A stretch of 7,419 bases of DNA from Actinomycetospora sp. (lineage in GTDB: Bacteria; Actinomycetota; Actinomycetes; Mycobacteriales; Pseudonocardiaceae): assembly GCA_025925615.1 (NCBI GenBank), contig JAICLN010000213.1, positions 1 to 7,419 on the forward strand. The letters run 5' to 3'. Made by a program: the position numbers and the translations under genes. Of this stretch, positions 6,413 through 7,419 are shown one piece after another (within the stretch, counting starts at the first letter, position 1; each line of letters opens with the position of its first letter). The notes under the pieces were generated by a model. That model was not told the origin of the DNA. It made no database searches and saw nothing but the letters and a program-made list of their open reading frames with translations.

Positions 6413-6690
6413 GATCAGGGGCACGTCGGGCAGGTCCCGAGCGGGCTCGGGCTGCGCGGTGTGCCCCTCGTCGGGGGCACACCGACCGCGGGCCGTGGCC
6501 CGGAGATCAGGGGCACATCAGGCCGGTCCGACACGCGTCAGCGCTGCGCCGTGTGCCCTTCGTCGGGGGCCATCCGAACCGCGGGCGTCCGCCCGGAGAT
6601 CAGGAGCACGTCAGGCCGGTCCGGGCCGTGCTCGGCCTGCGCAGCGTGCCCCTCGCGCGGAGTGCTCCGTCGGCCCCTCGCCGGGCGCCC
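6413..6690. repeat. Three degenerate tandem repeats of about 92 bp
   Basis: Units begin at 6413, 6505 and 6598, each with GATCAGG(G/A)GCAC. The first two are 92 and 93 bp; the third is about as long but diverges after about 6655, so its end is approximate. Two blocks are well kept: block A, the first 25 bases of each unit (6413-6437, 6505-6529, 6598-6622), and block B, 19 bases with the core CTGCGC..(C/T)GTGCCC (6452-6470, 6544-6562, 6637-6655). Block B starts exactly 39 bases after block A in all three copies, while the stretch between them varies. By eye units 1 and 2 agree at about three quarters of positions. Degenerate remains of a unit end may precede 6413. The strand, if transcribed, is unknown. 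Confidence 0.75.
6457..6484. repeat. 11-bp perfect hairpin inside repeat unit 1
   Basis: CGGTGTGCCCC (6457-6467) and GGGGCACACCG (6474-6484) are exact reverse complements separated by TCGTCG. As RNA this is a very stable stem-loop on either strand. No T tract follows on either side, so a classical terminator is not indicated. The matching part of unit 2 keeps only a short GCCC/GGGC stem, and unit 3 has lost it. Confidence 0.6.
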
Positions 6691-6710
6691 GTGGTCGAGA
6701 GCCGGGATCG

Positions 6711-6732
6711 GGCCGGGACGGAACGCCCGGCC
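6711..6732 (-). terminator. GC-rich hairpin after the HTH gene, possible terminator
   Basis: GGCCGGG (6711-6717) and CCCGGCC (6726-6732) form a perfect 7-bp stem with an 8-base loop, beginning 6 bases after the stop codon of the small HTH gene. There is no T tract. Actinomycete terminators often lack one, so the position supports a terminator, but base composition alone could produce such a stem. Confidence 0.45.
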
Positions 6733-6738
6733 GCGAGG

Positions 6739-6948
6739 TCAGGCCTTCTTCGTTCGGGTCGCCCCGCCGCGCCCCCGAAGGGTCACCCCGGACTCCGACA
6801 GCACCCGGTGCACGAAGCCGTACGACCGCCCGGTCGACTCGGCCAGCGAACGGATGCTCGCGCCCTTCTCGTACTTCTTCTTGAGATCCGTGGCGAGCTT
6901 GTCGCGCTGGTCGCCCGTGATGCGGGCGCCCTTCTTCAGATCGGCCAT
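6739..6948 (-). CDS. Small conserved actinobacterial helix-turn-helix protein
   Basis: A 69-residue basic protein, probably DNA-binding. Residues about 28-56 (from KGASIRSLAE to ESGVT) read as a helix-turn-helix: a first helix around SIRSLAESTG and a recognition helix around SYGFVHRVLSESG, resembling the resolvase/Trp-repressor-like HTH group. The N-terminus (MADLKKGARITGDQRDKLAT) is charged, and the C-terminus ends in a Gly/Arg/Lys tail (RGRGGATRTKKA) that may contact DNA non-specifically. From memory, near-identical small proteins occur widely in actinobacteria, annotated only as HTH-domain proteins; I know no established function or symbol. The ATG at 6948 is chosen because the conserved MADLKKG start is there; an in-frame start 26 codons upstream gives an unrelated Arg/Ser-rich extension. 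AGAGGGG lies about 10 nt upstream. It stands alone, 196 bp after the ABC-F gene and before a hairpin. Confidence 0.85.
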   Translation of the reverse strand: MADLKKGARITGDQRDKLATDLKKKYEKGASIRSLAESTGRSYGFVHRVLSESGVTLRGRGGATRTKKA

Positions 6949-7144
6949 GGTTCGGTCCACCCCTCTCCCGGACGGTGCCCGGTCGACCCATGATGATCGT
7001 GAAGGGCGGTGTGCGCCACGGCACATTCCACATGATCGGTGAGCGGTTCCGCCGTAAGGAGCGTGATCCGCCCGGACGGCCCATCGCCTGATCGTTCCAG
7101 CTCACGAAGGCCCTACGCCGCCCGGCGGGGTCGGACGGAGATCG
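6949..7144 (-). other. Intergenic region upstream of the HTH gene
   Basis: The 196 bp between the ABC-F stop and the HTH ATG contain no gene. I see the HTH ribosome site near its left end and a short CCGCC-G-GGCGG hairpin (7120-7130) just after the ABC-F stop, too short to call a terminator. No clear -35/-10 pair is visible, although the spacing suggests the HTH gene has its own promoter here. Confidence 0.35.
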
Positions 7145-7419
7145 TCAGGCCAGTTCGACGAGCTCCAGGTGGTCGGCCGAGAAGAGGTCCTCGGTGCCGT
7201 CCGGGAGCAGGATGACGCGCTCCGGCTCGAGGGCCTCGACGGCGCCCGGATCGTGCGTCACGAGGACCACCGCGCCCTCGTAGTGGCGCAGCGCGTCGAG
7301 CACCTTCTCCCGGGACGCCGGGTCGAGGTTGTTGGTCGGCTCGTCGAGCAGGAGCAGGTTGGCGGCGCTGGAGACCAGGCCGGCGAGCGCGAGCCGGGTC
7401 CGCTCGCCGCCGGAGAGCG
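7145..7419 (-). CDS. ABC-F family ATPase, C-terminal end (partial, start beyond the right edge)
   Basis: Only the last 90 complete codons plus two bases are visible. The segment opens with the ABC signature LSGGERTRLALA, continues with Walker B LLLLDEPTNNLD, in which the DEPTNNLD form is diagnostic of the ABC-F group, and has the H-loop VLVTHD. It ends in a short tail (EDLFSADHLELVELA) rather than a long charged C-terminal domain. ABC-F proteins have two ATPase domains and no membrane segments; they act on the ribosome as translation factors or antibiotic-resistance (ribosomal protection) factors. Which role applies cannot be told from this fragment. The stop is TGA at 7147-7145. Confidence 0.92.
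   Translation of the reverse strand, partial: LSGGERTRLALAGLVSSAANLLLLDEPTNNLDPASREKVLDALRHYEGAVVLVTHDPGAVEALEPERVILLPDGTEDLFSADHLELVELA

Larger units (their letters stand above)
6206..6738. other. 533-bp gene-free region between the HTH gene and the exporter
   Basis: No reading frame on either strand looks like a protein. The open frames crossing it are long only because stop codons are rare at this base composition, and the repeat unit length of 92-93 bp shifts frame between copies. From the right the region holds a terminator-like hairpin (6711-6732), three degenerate tandem repeats (6413 to about 6690), an unremarkable GC-rich stretch (6262-6412) and the promoter-operator of the exporter (6231-6261). 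Confidence 0.6.

Noticed and set aside
6413..6690. The tandem repeats read as a CRISPR array.
   Set aside because: Only three degenerate units; the conserved blocks drift in sequence, the variable stretch is too short (about 14 bases) and no cas genes are near.
6598..6720. A fourth repeat unit beginning at the GATCG near 6706.
   Set aside because: The offset would be 108 bp instead of about 92, and the bases after GATCG do not follow block A.
5132..7042. A 636-codon open frame on the plus strand across the exporter and the intergenic region.
   Set aside because: It lies antisense to a clearly coding exporter and to the HTH gene, has Arg/Pro/His/Gly-biased composition and no recognisable domain; it is a shadow of GC-rich codon use.

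Overview
The window is very GC-rich DNA, with G or C in nearly every third codon position. It carries an ergothioneine (EGT) biosynthesis cluster of the mycobacterial egtABCD type, so it most likely comes from a high-GC actinomycete. The genus cannot be fixed from the sequence alone. Every gene I can support lies on the minus strand, so transcription runs right to left. The long plus-strand reading frames are GC-driven shadows of these genes.

In the direction of transcription the layout is: (1) the last 90 codons of an ABC-F type ATPase (7419-7145, start outside the window); (2) a 69-residue helix-turn-helix protein (6948-6739), followed at once by a GC-rich hairpin; (3) a gene-free stretch of 533 bp (6206-6738) holding three degenerate ~92-bp tandem repeats and, next to the following gene, a promoter-like element with the geometry of MerR/SoxR-family promoters; (4) a full-length ABC exporter with fused membrane and ATPase domains (6205-4325); (5) a 258-bp intergenic region; (6) egtA, egtB, egtC and the first 161 codons of egtD (4066 to 1), which continues past the left edge.

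The egt genes form a compact operon. egtA and egtB overlap by ATGA. egtB and egtC are 8 bp apart. A 91-bp gap separates egtC from egtD. EgtD makes hercynine from histidine with three SAM. EgtA makes gamma-glutamylcysteine. EgtB joins the two oxidatively to give the sulfoxide conjugate. EgtC removes the glutamate. The remaining C-S lyase step (EgtE) is not encoded here and would be expected beyond position 1.

The core pathway is well known. The less explained parts are the tandem repeats with a strong internal hairpin (6413-6690), the MerR-like operator in front of the exporter (6231-6261), and the question of whether the exporter is functionally tied to the redox/thiol genes next to it. I found no CRISPR array, tRNA, rRNA, insertion sequence or phage gene.
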